From: Spirochaetota bacterium
GTDB taxonomy: Bacteria > Spirochaetota > Spirochaetia > Treponematales > UBA12059
Assembly: GCA_029565815.1 (NCBI GenBank)
Contig: JAKQNL010000354.1
Coordinates: 1-22,611, forward strand
Length of the DNA: 22,611 bases
Reading direction: 5' to 3'
The notes beneath the pieces are model-generated. The model saw only the letters and a list, made by a program, of their open reading frames with translations. It did no database searches and was not told the DNA's origin. Position 1 is the stretch's first letter. Each line of letters opens with the position of its first letter. Shown in pieces: positions 8,501-15,946 of the stretch. The translations under genes and the position numbers were made by a program.

Positions 8501-8682
8501 GGGGCGACCCGCTCCTTAAAGTACGGGCAGGTGTAGATAACAATCTCCATTTCCATTTCTGGACCGGAGGACGGATTGACCGCATCGGCGTTTTCTTTAA
8601 GCCTGCGTTGGAGCATGCATGCTTTGTTGAGGGCGCACAGCGGACAGGCGCCGTTGCCCCGTGGGTTGATGTCAAGTGTCAT
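8497..8682 (-). CDS. Small cysteine-rich protein at the head of the prfA operon, function unknown
   Basis: This 61-residue protein has four cysteines arranged as C13-P-L-C16-x5-C22 and C52 in the closing segment [11 protein letters not shown]. That is a plausible zinc or iron-sulphur site, with a charged helical middle (QRRLKENAD). I do not recognise the family. ATG at 8682 is chosen because the frame further upstream (to 8736) runs through an 11-bp hairpin and would encode nothing conserved-looking. No Shine-Dalgarno sequence precedes 8682 (the stretch is T-rich), so initiation may be weak or leaderless. Its TGA overlaps the GTG of prfA, implying translational coupling and a role connected to release factor or stringent-response expression. 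Confidence 0.7.
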   Translation of the reverse strand: MTLDINPRGNGACPLCALNKACMLQRRLKENADAVNPSSGPEMEMEIVIYTCPYFKERVAP

Positions 8683-8703
8683 AGGTAAAAAATAACAGGA
8701 AAG

Positions 8704-8740
8704 CGCCATGAGGCACAAGCCATAGATTGGCCTCATGGCG
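8704..8740 (-). terminator. Hairpin between the PrcB-like gene and the prfA operon
   Basis: CGCCATGAGGC (8704-8714) and GCCTCATGGCG (8730-8740) form a perfect 11-bp stem with a 15-base loop. On the minus strand it begins 24 bases after the PrcB-like stop. After the stem come about 12 bases and then a run of T (TTATTTTTT), so the T tract is not directly adjacent. It is probably a terminator or attenuator; the prfA operon starts only 22 bases downstream at 8682. Confidence 0.55.
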
Positions 8741-8763
8741 TTAGCAGAAAAACGACAGCCAGT

Positions 8764-9267
8764 TTAGTCCGTGATTATGGTTATTACTGGATCTAGCTCT
8801 GCCTTAGGCGCATTAAGGAGAATAAATGGGCTGGTTAGGGCTTGGGTTACCATAGCTCCCGGCTTTGGAGCAGAGCTGAATACAGCTATGCCCAGACGGC
8901 CGTCGGGCTGCCATGCAGCGCTCTTAAACGACAAACCGTAGCCTCCGGTGGTTCTTTGGCCCAGGAACACGCCGATAACCACACGGGTGGAAAAATCCAA
9001 TGCCGGTGCAGGTATGGAAAAGCCGTTAATCTGGCGCCACAACGACGCAAAAGACGCCTGATCGTGAGCCAGTACTATCATCGGCTCTTCCTGTTTGCCT
9101 TGGCTGCCCTGAAGGACAAGCAGTACATCGGGTTCTTCCATGCTTACTCCGCTTGCACCGACGATAGCGCTACGTGCGCTGGATTCTGCCGGGCTTTTGC
9201 TGGAAACGCAGCCGGCGAACAAAAAAAGTCCCAAAAGGCCTAGTATGCAAAATGTTCGTGCTTTCAT
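8764..9267 (-). CDS. Lipoprotein with PrcB C-terminal (protease-complex-like) domain
   Basis: This 167-residue protein has a lipoprotein signal (MKARTFCILGLLGLFLFAGC, lipobox FAGC, acylated at C20). The mature part contains a segment typical of the PrcB_C domain: RVVIGVFLGQRTTGGYGLSFKSA, then a TSPFILLNAP closing strand. PrcB is known as the lipoprotein component of the dentilisin protease complex in Treponema denticola. No PrtP-like protease is encoded beside this gene, so the partner, if any, is elsewhere and the function here is inferred only from the domain. There is no ribosome site, and a TATACT -10 element ends 7 bases upstream of the ATG, which suggests a leaderless mRNA. A hairpin follows the stop. 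Confidence 0.8.
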   Translation of the reverse strand: MKARTFCILGLLGLFLFAGCVSSKSPAESSARSAIVGASGVSMEEPDVLLVLQGSQGKQEEPMIVLAHDQASFASLWRQINGFSIPAPALDFSTRVVIGVFLGQRTTGGYGLSFKSAAWQPDGRLGIAVFSSAPKPGAMVTQALTSPFILLNAPKAELDPVITIITD

Positions 9268-9274
9268 ACATCGT

Positions 9275-9303
9275 AGTATAGTCGCTTTTTGCGCTGCGAG
9301 CCA
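9275..9303 (-). promoter_or_regulatory. Predicted promoter of the PrcB-like gene (leaderless)
   Basis: On the minus strand TGGCTC (9298-9303) is followed after exactly 17 bases by TATACT (9275-9280). The ATG at 9267 begins 7 bases beyond the -10, so transcription should start at or within a base or two of the start codon. The -35 is poor against TTGACA, but the same hexamer and spacing occur before the alpha-2-macroglobulin gene. Confidence 0.5.
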
Positions 9304-9315
9304 GATCCATGCTTA

Positions 9316-9461
9316 GTGCCACGAAGCTTATGGGGAAATCAATCTAATTCTTTTTTATATCGCAAATTACGATAGAACGGCTCGATGCGAAGCCCATACA
9401 GGCAGACTTATCATAAACGTCGTTCCCCCTGTGATTCATCCGCCCATAAGCTTCGGGGCAC
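9316..9461. repeat. 19-bp imperfect inverted repeat flanking a 108-bp AT-richer core
   Basis: GTGCCACGAAGCTTATGGG (9316-9334) and the reverse complement of 9443-9461 (GTGCCCCGAAGCTTATGGG) match at 18 of 19 positions. The core between them includes a smaller dyad, TATCG-N7-CGATA at 9358-9374, and a T-rich stretch. It fills the divergent space between the PrcB-like gene and serS. I see no coding frame or target-site duplication. It could be a small non-autonomous element, paired regulator sites, or the closing stem of an RNA. Confidence 0.75.
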
Positions 9462-9485
9462 GGAGCCGGCCTGCGCACAAACTCA

Positions 9486-9514
9486 TTGCCCATGCAGCGC
9501 TTTTGCCCTATGAT
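9486..9514 (+). promoter_or_regulatory. Predicted serS promoter (leaderless)
   Basis: TTGCCC (9486-9491), 17 bases, then TATGAT (9509-9514): a good sigma70-type match. Only 8 bases separate the -10 from the serS ATG at 9523 and there is no Shine-Dalgarno sequence, so the mRNA probably begins at or just before the start codon. Confidence 0.6.
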
Positions 9515-9522
9515 ACAGCATC

Positions 9523-10806
9523 ATGCTAGAGCTGAAATTCATCAAGGACAACCTTGACGCCGTCAAGGCCAATATCGCAAAGCGATTCATGAAAGCCGAC
9601 CCGGACGCCGTCGTGGCCCTGGCCGACGAACGAAGCGCATCAATCCAGGCACTGGACGAAAAACGCCGCCGCCGCAACGAAGTGGCAGATGCCATGAAAA
9701 GCAAGCTGGAACCGAACCAACGTGCTGCCCTCATCGAAGAAGGCAAGCAGTTAAAAGAGCACATTGCAGCTATCGAGTCCAGGCTGGAAGCCGTCGAAAA
9801 AGAACTGTCCCAGGCTTTGTCGCGCATACCCAACATGGCCCACCCCGATGCCCCAGAGGGTAAAGAGGACAAGGACAACCTGGAGGTTAAGCGCAGTGGC
9901 CAAGTGCCGGTCTTTAGCTTTGAGCCGCGCGACCACGTAGCCCTTGGCTCACTCCTTGATATCCTGGATTTTGACGCAGGCACCAAGGTAAGCGGTACCA
10001 AGTTTTACTTCCTTAAAAACGAAGGCGTCATTCTGGAGATGGCGCTTATGCGTTTTGCCCTGGACCGCCTCATGGCCAAAGGGTTTACGCCCTTTGCCAC
10101 ACCGGACCTTGCGAAAACCGAGATACTGGAAGGCATAGGCTTTAGCCCGCGCGGCGAGGAAAGTAATATTTACCAGCTTGCCGGGGAAGATCTGTGCCTT
10201 ATCGGTACGGCAGAGATAACCCTGGGCGGCTACTATTCCAACCAGGTGCTGTCCAAAGCAGAATTGCCGCTCAAGTTGGTCGGCGTATCCCACTGCTTTA
10301 GGCGCGAAGCCGGAGCCGCAGGACAATTCTCCAAAGGCCTGTACCGAGTGCACCAGTTTACCAAGGCGGAGATGTTCGTGTACTGCACGCCAGAAGATTC
10401 TGGCCGTTGGCACGGGGAGCTACGCGCGATAGAGGAAGAGCTGTTCCAGTCGCTGGGCATCGCGTACCGGGTGGTAGACACCTGTACTGGTGACCTTGGC
10501 GCTCCGGCATACCGCAAGTGGGATCTGGAAGCATGGATGCCAGGACGCAACGGCGGCGAATGGGGCGAGGTAACCAGCACATCCAACTGTACCGACTACC
10601 AAGCCAGGCGCCTCAATGTCCGCTACAAGGATGACGACGGAAAGAACAAGTATGTACACGGCCTCAATGGCACTGCCATAGCCTGTTCGCGCGCTATCGT
10701 TGCAATTCTGGAAAACTACCAGGAAGCGGACGGTTCGGTGCGCATGCCCCCTGCCCTTGTTCCGTATACGGGATTTGATATCATACGGCCCAGAAAAAAG
10801 GCGTAG
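9523..10806 (+). CDS. serS: Seryl-tRNA synthetase
   Basis: This 427-residue class II synthetase charges tRNA-Ser (and tRNA-Sec where present). It has the N-terminal tRNA-binding coiled coil (about 25-100, rich in Lys/Glu heptads). The catalytic core contains LIGTAEITLGGYY for serine binding, motif 2 FRREAGAAGQFSKGLYRVHQFTKAEMF, the EVTSTSNCTDYQARR block, and motif 3 LNGTAIACSRAIVAILENYQ. The motif 2 loop reads GQFSKGLYRVHQF where common bacterial enzymes have GRDTRGL-R-HQF, a variation rather than a loss, since the conserved Arg, Glu and Phe remain. The ATG at 9523 gives the normal MLELKFIKDNLDAVK start. It is a single-gene unit with its own promoter and a hairpin after the stop. Confidence 0.97.
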   Translation: MLELKFIKDNLDAVKANIAKRFMKADPDAVVALADERSASIQALDEKRRRRNEVADAMKSKLEPNQRAALIEEGKQLKEHIAAIESRLEAVEKELSQALSRIPNMAHPDAPEGKEDKDNLEVKRSGQVPVFSFEPRDHVALGSLLDILDFDAGTKVSGTKFYFLKNEGVILEMALMRFALDRLMAKGFTPFATPDLAKTEILEGIGFSPRGEESNIYQLAGEDLCLIGTAEITLGGYYSNQVLSKAELPLKLVGVSHCFRREAGAAGQFSKGLYRVHQFTKAEMFVYCTPEDSGRWHGELRAIEEELFQSLGIAYRVVDTCTGDLGAPAYRKWDLEAWMPGRNGGEWGEVTSTSNCTDYQARRLNVRYKDDDGKNKYVHGLNGTAIACSRAIVAILENYQEADGSVRMPPALVPYTGFDIIRPRKKA

Positions 10807-10840
10807 GCAGGTTACGAAGCTAGGCTAACGCCTGATACAA

Positions 10841-10869
10841 AAACAGCCGGCCATCACGACCGGCTGTTT
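10841..10869. terminator. Bidirectional terminator between serS and csoR
   Basis: AAACAGCCGG (10841-10850) and CCGGCTGTTT (10860-10869) form a 10-bp stem with a 9-base loop. T-rich sequence follows on both strands (TTTGCTTTAT on plus, TTTTTG on minus). It sits between the convergent ends of serS and csoR and can serve both. Confidence 0.85.
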
Positions 10870-10900
10870 GCTTTATGGAACAATCCGATAAGGGACAGCT

Positions 10901-11257
10901 TTATACCATCCTCCCTATCGTTTCGATCAGCTCGTCTACAATATCCGTTTCTCCGGCTTGTACACGGTCTATAAGACAGTGTTTCATGTGATGCTCCAGA
11001 ATCACCAGCGAAGCTTTGCCCAATGCCGCCTGGGCTGCGGCTACCTGAGCCAGAACATCATCGCAGTACACATCTTCCTCTATCATTCTCCTTAAGCCAC
11101 GCACCTGGCCCTCTATGCGCGCAAGACGTGCATCGAGAGCCTTTTTCACGAGCGTACCGCGCTCTGTTTTTCTGCACGCGCAGGTTCCGCCGGCTTTTAC
11201 AGGTGATTTATGTTGGCTACACTCCAAAAGCTGTTCGCCTTTTCTTTGCTCGCTCAC
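10901..11257 (-). CDS. csoR: Copper-sensing repressor, CsoR family, with Cys-rich N-terminal extension
   Basis: This 118-residue protein is an all-helical tetrameric repressor of the CsoR/RcnR family. The Cu(I) ligand triad is present with family spacing: C64 (VYCDDVL), H89 and C93 (LEHHMKHC), with Tyr63 beside the first Cys, which marks a copper sensor rather than a nickel or formaldehyde one. The core starts at about residue 35 (LVKKALDARLARIEGQVRGLRRMIEEDVYC). Before it lies an unusual extension with C13, H16, C26 and C28 (ECSQH...TCACRK) that could bind metal. The start is GTG at 11257 with GGAGG 8 bases upstream. That GTG overlaps a TGA (11254-11256) that closes the original copA frame. 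It probably binds the palindrome upstream of copA and so regulates its own operon. Confidence 0.92.
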   Translation of the reverse strand: MSEQRKGEQLLECSQHKSPVKAGGTCACRKTERGTLVKKALDARLARIEGQVRGLRRMIEEDVYCDDVLAQVAAAQAALGKASLVILEHHMKHCLIDRVQAGETDIVDELIETIGRMV

Positions 11258-11304
11258 GCCTTAAACCTCCGTAGCCGCAAAGCATTACCTACCACCGAAA
11301 CCTA
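11254..11304 (-). pseudogene. copA: In-frame continuation of copA after an amber codon (C-terminal tail)
   Basis: The copA TAG is at 11302-11304. Reading on in the same frame gives 15 codons, VSVVGNALRLRRFKA, then TGA at 11254-11256. The SxSVV-NALRLRRF tail is exactly what Cu(I) ATPases have after the MxxSS motif. The TGA forms a GTGA overlap with the csoR start. So the frame is preserved and only one codon is abnormal; TCG (Ser) to TAG is a single-base change. Confidence 0.85.
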
Positions 11305-13494
11305 AGAGAACGACATAGCAGCCGCTGCTATAATAGAATTTAATAACGGTCCGCCAAACAGGAACAAAAGCCCAGCCGCTACCGGGATTCCAAGGGCATT
11401 GTATGCGAATGCCCAGAAAAGATTCTGTTTTATAGTACGCAGCGTCGCGCGAGATAAGGCAAAAGCCTTACTCACGTCAAGAAGGTTGGAACGTGCAAGC
11501 ACAATCCCTGCAGACTCGGCTGCAACATCGGTGCCCGATCCTATCGCTATGCCCACATCGGCCATGGCCAAAGCAGGTGCGTCGTTAATGCCGTCGCCCA
11601 CCATCGCAACCAGCATGCCCTTAGCCTGCAGAGCCGCAACTTCTGCCGCTTTGCGCTCGGGAAGCACTTCGGCCAGCACGCTGTCTATGCCAACCATAGA
11701 CGCAACCTTGTGCGCAGCCTTTGCCGAATCGCCTGTTATCATGATGGTTTTTAAGCCCAGTTCCTTTAGTTTAGCTATGGCAGTAGCGCTTTCCGGTTTT
11801 GGAGCATCGGCAACGCATAGCCAGCCGCGTAAGCCCCCATCGGCGGCCACGTACAACACAGTAGTGCCGCTGGCATCCTCTTGCATGTGCTTGTCCGCGG
11901 CAAACGCAGATAAATCCACCAAGCGCTCGCGCATCAGTGCCTCATTGCCAACCAAAACCCTTACCCCGCCCACCTGTGCGTCTATGCCACGGCCCGGCAC
12001 TGCGTTGAGCGTATCGGCAGCCTGCGTGCTTATGCCACGAGCCATAGCCTCTGCCAGCACAGCGTGTGCAATAGGATGCTCGGAACCTCGCTCTGCAGCA
12101 GCCGCCAGTGTAAGCAATCCGTGCTCATCTCCATCAAGGGCTTTAAGCGATACCAAACTAGGTTTACCCGTTGTTATAGTTCCGGTTTTATCCAAAACCA
12201 CAACGCCAACTTTGTGCGCTATTTCTAGTGCGGTCCCGCTTTTTATCAGGATGCCCATTTCCGCGCCGCGGCCAGTGCCAACCATAATCGCAACAGGCGT
12301 CGCAAGCCCTAAGGCGCACGGGCAGGCTATGGTCATGATCGCAACAAATACCTGGAGGGCAAACTCGAAAGGCTTGCCTGCTAAAAGCCATGCACCTGCT
12401 GATGCCAATGCAATGAGCACAACCACCGGCACAAATATGCCCGACACTGTATCCGCAAGTGCTGCAATAGGAGCTTTTGACCCTTGAGCTTCTTCCACCA
12501 GGCGCACGATACGCGCAAGGGCTGTGTTGACTCCTACCGCATCGGCTTGCATAATGAACATGCCCTGGCCGTTTACGGTTGCACCAGAAACCCGATCGCC
12601 CGTAGCTTTGTCTACGGGCATGCTCTCACCTGTCAGCATGGACTCGTCAACTGAGCTTGTGCCTTCCAGAATCGTGCCGTCTACCGGCACCCGCTCACCG
12701 GGTTTTACCCGCAGCTTGTCGCCCACAGATACTTCGGAAACTGGAATACATACATCAATGCCACCGGACACAACCGTTGCGCTATCGGGCACTAATCCCA
12801 TAAGCTTTTTAATAGCTGCCGATGCTTTGCCCTTGGATCGCACTTCTAGATATTTACCTAAAAGAATGAGCGCTATGATTACAGCTGCTGTTTCGTAATA
12901 CAGATGCATGTACGCGCTAAACTGACCCATGGCGATCCGAACCGTTGACCAGACGCTGTACGCAAGAGCCGACAGCGTGCCTAGCGCAATGAGCGTATCC
13001 ATATTCGGAGCTGCTTTCAGTGCTGCTTTAAACCCAACGGTATAGAAACGCCTTCCTGCCCATAGGGCTGGAATAAGCAAAAAAAATTGAGCAAGGGCGA
13101 AGGCAAGGGGATGCGACATTGGCTCCAGCAATGCTGGCAAGGGTAAGCCTATCATGTGTCCCATGGCTATATACAAGAGCGGAACTGAAACAATAATGGC
13201 CACAAGAAGATTAACAAACATCGTTTTCTGGTCGCGCAGTTTCGCCTGTGCATGCTGATCCGAGTTTTCTTTGGTTTCAGCTGCAAGGGGCTCGTAACCT
13301 GAATCCAGTATAGCTTTCTTAAGCTCTGAAAGGCGGGCGGAATCTTCCTCCCAGCTAACCGAAAGTTTCTCCGATGCAAAGTTTACGCTGGCAGTAAGCA
13401 CGCCGGGAACACTGCCAGCCGCACGCTCTACCGCCCGGGCGCAAGCTGCGCAGGTCATGCCGCGTATAGGAATGGTATGAGTCGTTATGCTCAT
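11302..13494 (-). CDS. copA: Cu(I)-exporting P1B-type ATPase, ending early at an in-frame TAG
   Basis: This 730-residue protein pumps Cu(I) out of the cytosol. One N-terminal metal-binding domain (GMTCAAC, residues 12-18) is followed by membrane helices, the actuator loop [16 protein letters not shown], the ion-site [12 protein letters not shown], the phosphorylation motif [11 protein letters not shown], the SEHPIA nucleotide motif, [26 protein letters not shown], and the AYNALG site in the next-to-last helix. The chain stops at AAAAMSFS, whereas the family continues MxxSSVSVV-NALRLR; the missing tail is encoded in frame after the TAG. ATG at 13494 has GGAG 7 bases upstream. It is operonic with csoR and preceded by a CsoR-type operator. 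The truncation removes the last Ser of the MxxSS copper site and the end of the last helix. Confidence 0.95.
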   Translation of the reverse strand: MSITTHTIPIRGMTCAACARAVERAAGSVPGVLTASVNFASEKLSVSWEEDSARLSELKKAILDSGYEPLAAETKENSDQHAQAKLRDQKTMFVNLLVAIIVSVPLLYIAMGHMIGLPLPALLEPMSHPLAFALAQFFLLIPALWAGRRFYTVGFKAALKAAPNMDTLIALGTLSALAYSVWSTVRIAMGQFSAYMHLYYETAAVIIALILLGKYLEVRSKGKASAAIKKLMGLVPDSATVVSGGIDVCIPVSEVSVGDKLRVKPGERVPVDGTILEGTSSVDESMLTGESMPVDKATGDRVSGATVNGQGMFIMQADAVGVNTALARIVRLVEEAQGSKAPIAALADTVSGIFVPVVVLIALASAGAWLLAGKPFEFALQVFVAIMTIACPCALGLATPVAIMVGTGRGAEMGILIKSGTALEIAHKVGVVVLDKTGTITTGKPSLVSLKALDGDEHGLLTLAAAAERGSEHPIAHAVLAEAMARGISTQAADTLNAVPGRGIDAQVGGVRVLVGNEALMRERLVDLSAFAADKHMQEDASGTTVLYVAADGGLRGWLCVADAPKPESATAIAKLKELGLKTIMITGDSAKAAHKVASMVGIDSVLAEVLPERKAAEVAALQAKGMLVAMVGDGINDAPALAMADVGIAIGSGTDVAAESAGIVLARSNLLDVSKAFALSRATLRTIKQNLFWAFAYNALGIPVAAGLLFLFGGPLLNSIIAAAAMSFS

Positions 13495-13581
13495 TACGTA
13501 ACTCCAGAAGCTGAAAATGTTTCAAGCGCCTTTATGCTCGCGTTGATCATTCCTACGAGTAGGAGTTGCTGTGTATGCATG

Positions 13582-13600
13582 TATACCCCCTGGGGGTATA
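13582..13600. promoter_or_regulatory. CsoR-type copper operator upstream of copA
   Basis: TATACCCCCTGGGGGTATA is a perfect palindrome of 9-bp arms around one central base. It matches the known CsoR operator pattern of TA-flanked C-tract and G-tract. It lies 87 bases upstream of the copA ATG. Flanking TATA-like hexamers on both strands suggest it overlaps the promoter, though I cannot assign -35 and -10 with confidence. Confidence 0.85.
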
Positions 13601-13648
13601 ATACTACGTAGAGCAAGTACGAGGCAAGCTCTATGGGGCCTTTTAAAC

Positions 13649-15946
13649 CTAACGAACTTCGATTTGTATTCCGCTCGACAAACCGCCATCCTCATAGACA
13701 TCAAGCTGGTGGATGCCCGGTAGTAATGGCAAGCGAATGGACGCCGGGAACAAGCCCGACCAATACACAATTCCGTCCATGAGAAGCGTGCCTGTGCCTG
13801 TGCCAGTAGCCTGGACAAGAAACGATTGCTCGGAAGCGGCATCTGCAGGATTCATGTAGAAAACTGCTCCGTCTACCGGACGCACGATGCGCAGAAGCGA
13901 AGTCTGGCTGGACTCGGTGCCGGAATATCGGTAGCGTGCAAGCCAGGATGCATATTCCTGCGGATAGCGGACAATCACACCGCGAGGGCCGTTGTGGTGC
14001 CAGTCGCAGACAGCAGGCTCTCTGCCAGGAAAAAACCACTCATCAATAATATGGGGACATGCGCTACTGGCAGCAAGCCCAGACAAGGCGCAGATTCTTT
14101 TCTTTTCCAAACCAGCTAAGGGCGGAAATGGCTCGTGTGCCGAAAACTGTTCAAGGGTTTTTGCAAGCATGCTTGCCGGATATCCTGAGTCCGCTGTGCC
14201 GACAACGGTAGCTCCGGAAAAATTGCCCATCCAAAACCCGCCCAAAAGATCAGGCGTAAAACCTATGGCCCATATATTGTTAAACTGGTTACTGGTGCCC
14301 GTTTTCATGGCTCCTTCAAAGCGCAAACGATTTGCCGAGCCGAAAGCAAGCATTCTATCCGGATGCCTAACCAGAATATCGCGGATCAAGACGGAAGCTT
14401 TTGGATCCATTACCGGATATGCAACAGAAGTATCACGGGCTGCACTGCCGGCTCTATCATGCAAGGCTGTTTTCCACCCGCCATGCAAAAAGGTTCCGTA
14501 TGCGCGAACCAGTTCGTACAAGCTTACTTCAGCATTTCCCAAAGCCAAACCCAAACCCAAGTTGCCAAGCTGATCGGCCAGGGAATCAAAACCAAGCTCC
14601 AATAGGAATTCCGAAAAACGCGCAACGCCCAAGCGTTCCAGCATATAGACAGCCGGAATGTTTAGGCTCGAAGCCAGTGCCTGGCGCAAACGAACCGGTC
14701 CGTTGAACTGATTATTGAAGTTCGCGGGCACATATACTTCCGATCCGCCAAAATCACTAGGCACATCCGGCAGAACAGTCGATGCGTCAAAGCCTTGTTC
14801 CAGTGCCATCGCATACAGAAACGGCTTTAGTGTAGAACCAGGCTGGCGAAGCATGGTAACGCCATCAACCTGTCCAGCCGTTGTATCATAAAAATCAATG
14901 GAACCAACCCAAGCAGCGATGCGCATATCATCGGGCCTGACAAACAAGGCAGCAGCGTTAGATACACGCTTTTGTCGAGCCTGTTCAACGGTATCAGCAA
15001 GCAAGCGCTCCAAAAAAAGCTGCAAATCCGGCTCGATAGCAGTCTGGTATGGCTTGCGTGATTTGGACGGCTGTCCTGCAAAGGCTCCGGATCGGATGAG
15101 ATAAGCGATGTAATGCGGAGCGCGGAAAGGCCACAGCTTCGAGCTCGTGCTGTCCAGAGCGCTTTCCACCGCTTCCTGGGCCATGCGTAAGGCAATATCC
15201 GGGCGCTTACCTGCCTGAATGGCTAAGCGCGCTATAGCCCGAACCGCATCCTGCTTTTGGTTGTATGGATCGTATGCAGTAGGCGAACGGGGAAGCACAC
15301 ACAGAACCATAAGCTGGGATTCAGAAAGCTGGCTAAGATCCTTACCGTAATACGCACGTGCGGCTGCCGGGAATCCTTCCACATTACGGCCAAAGGGCAA
15401 GATATTTAAGTACAGGTTAAGAATACCTCTCTTACCCAAACGGCTTTCTAGTTGCATTGCCTCCCAGGCTTCCATAAGCTTGGATGCAAACGTTCTAGGT
15501 CGGGGAACCAGCAATCGAGCCACCTGCATGCTGATGGTCGAAGCTCCGCTCACCGTAGCGCCTTTGCGTCTGTTCTGAACAAAGGCTCGGATCAGTGCAA
15601 GAGGATCAAAACCAGGATGCAGGTAAAAGCGCTTGTCTTCCGCCCGTACCACTAAAGCCAGCAAAGCTTTCGGCTGTAAGCGCGCCTCCCTATACATCCT
15701 GCGCAGGCCGTTATTGAGGGGCAGCACCTGCAGTTCCGCACCTTCTGCATCCAGTACCACAGTAGAAAAGCGCAGATTTTCGAGTGCCTGCTCGCCTGCA
15801 TAGGGAAGCATGGCTGGCAAAAGCCTACACAGAAAAGCGCACAATGCTCCTAGAGCAAGTATTGCCCATAAAACCTGCAATACATGCCGTGCGCGGACTT
15901 TGCTCCACGCACGGACAAACGTGCCAGTGCTAGGGTTTGATAACAA
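13649..15946 (-). CDS. pbpC: Penicillin-binding protein 1C (glycosyltransferase-transpeptidase)
   Basis: This bifunctional peptidoglycan synthase is about 765 residues long. One N-terminal membrane helix (VLQVLWAILALGALCAFLCRLL) precedes the family-51 glycosyltransferase domain (VRAEDKRFYLHPGFDPLAL, catalytic Glu near residue 105; TISMQVARLL; NLYLNILPFGRNVEG). The transpeptidase domain has S-T-L-K (near 371), SSLN and KTGTS (near 549). A C-terminal BiPBP_C domain (IVRPVDGAVFYMNP to the end) is typical of PBP1C. The start is uncertain: TTG at 15946 has AGAGGG 8 bases upstream and overlaps the upstream stop by 17 bases. A TTG at 15991 would add 15 residues without a good ribosome site. The pairing with an alpha-2-macroglobulin upstream is the standard bacterial arrangement. 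Confidence 0.95.
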   Translation of the reverse strand: MLSNPSTGTFVRAWSKVRARHVLQVLWAILALGALCAFLCRLLPAMLPYAGEQALENLRFSTVVLDAEGAELQVLPLNNGLRRMYREARLQPKALLALVVRAEDKRFYLHPGFDPLALIRAFVQNRRKGATVSGASTISMQVARLLVPRPRTFASKLMEAWEAMQLESRLGKRGILNLYLNILPFGRNVEGFPAAARAYYGKDLSQLSESQLMVLCVLPRSPTAYDPYNQKQDAVRAIARLAIQAGKRPDIALRMAQEAVESALDSTSSKLWPFRAPHYIAYLIRSGAFAGQPSKSRKPYQTAIEPDLQLFLERLLADTVEQARQKRVSNAAALFVRPDDMRIAAWVGSIDFYDTTAGQVDGVTMLRQPGSTLKPFLYAMALEQGFDASTVLPDVPSDFGGSEVYVPANFNNQFNGPVRLRQALASSLNIPAVYMLERLGVARFSEFLLELGFDSLADQLGNLGLGLALGNAEVSLYELVRAYGTFLHGGWKTALHDRAGSAARDTSVAYPVMDPKASVLIRDILVRHPDRMLAFGSANRLRFEGAMKTGTSNQFNNIWAIGFTPDLLGGFWMGNFSGATVVGTADSGYPASMLAKTLEQFSAHEPFPPLAGLEKKRICALSGLAASSACPHIIDEWFFPGREPAVCDWHHNGPRGVIVRYPQEYASWLARYRYSGTESSQTSLLRIVRPVDGAVFYMNPADAASEQSFLVQATGTGTGTLLMDGIVYWSGLFPASIRLPLLPGIHQLDVYEDGGLSSGIQIEVR

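Noticed and set aside
8683..8736. 18-codon N-terminal extension of the Cys-rich protein
   Set aside because: It runs through the arms of an 11-bp hairpin, which better explains the sequence as an RNA structure.
9462..9522. T-box or riboswitch leader for serS
   Set aside because: The predicted promoter leaves almost no leader, and no specifier or T-box consensus is seen.
11302..11304. Selenocysteine or frameshift explanation for the copA stop
   Set aside because: The codon is TAG, not TGA, the expected residue is serine, and the frame is unbroken across it, so neither selenocysteine nor a frameshift fits.
11399..12487. Plus-strand 362-codon frame
   Set aside because: It is the antisense shadow of copA; the Ala/Ser/Pro-rich product is what the reverse of a GC-rich ATPase gene gives.
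13649..13842. Separate minus-strand frame at 13522-13842
   Set aside because: It overlaps the end of pbpC in another frame and its product has no recognisable features.
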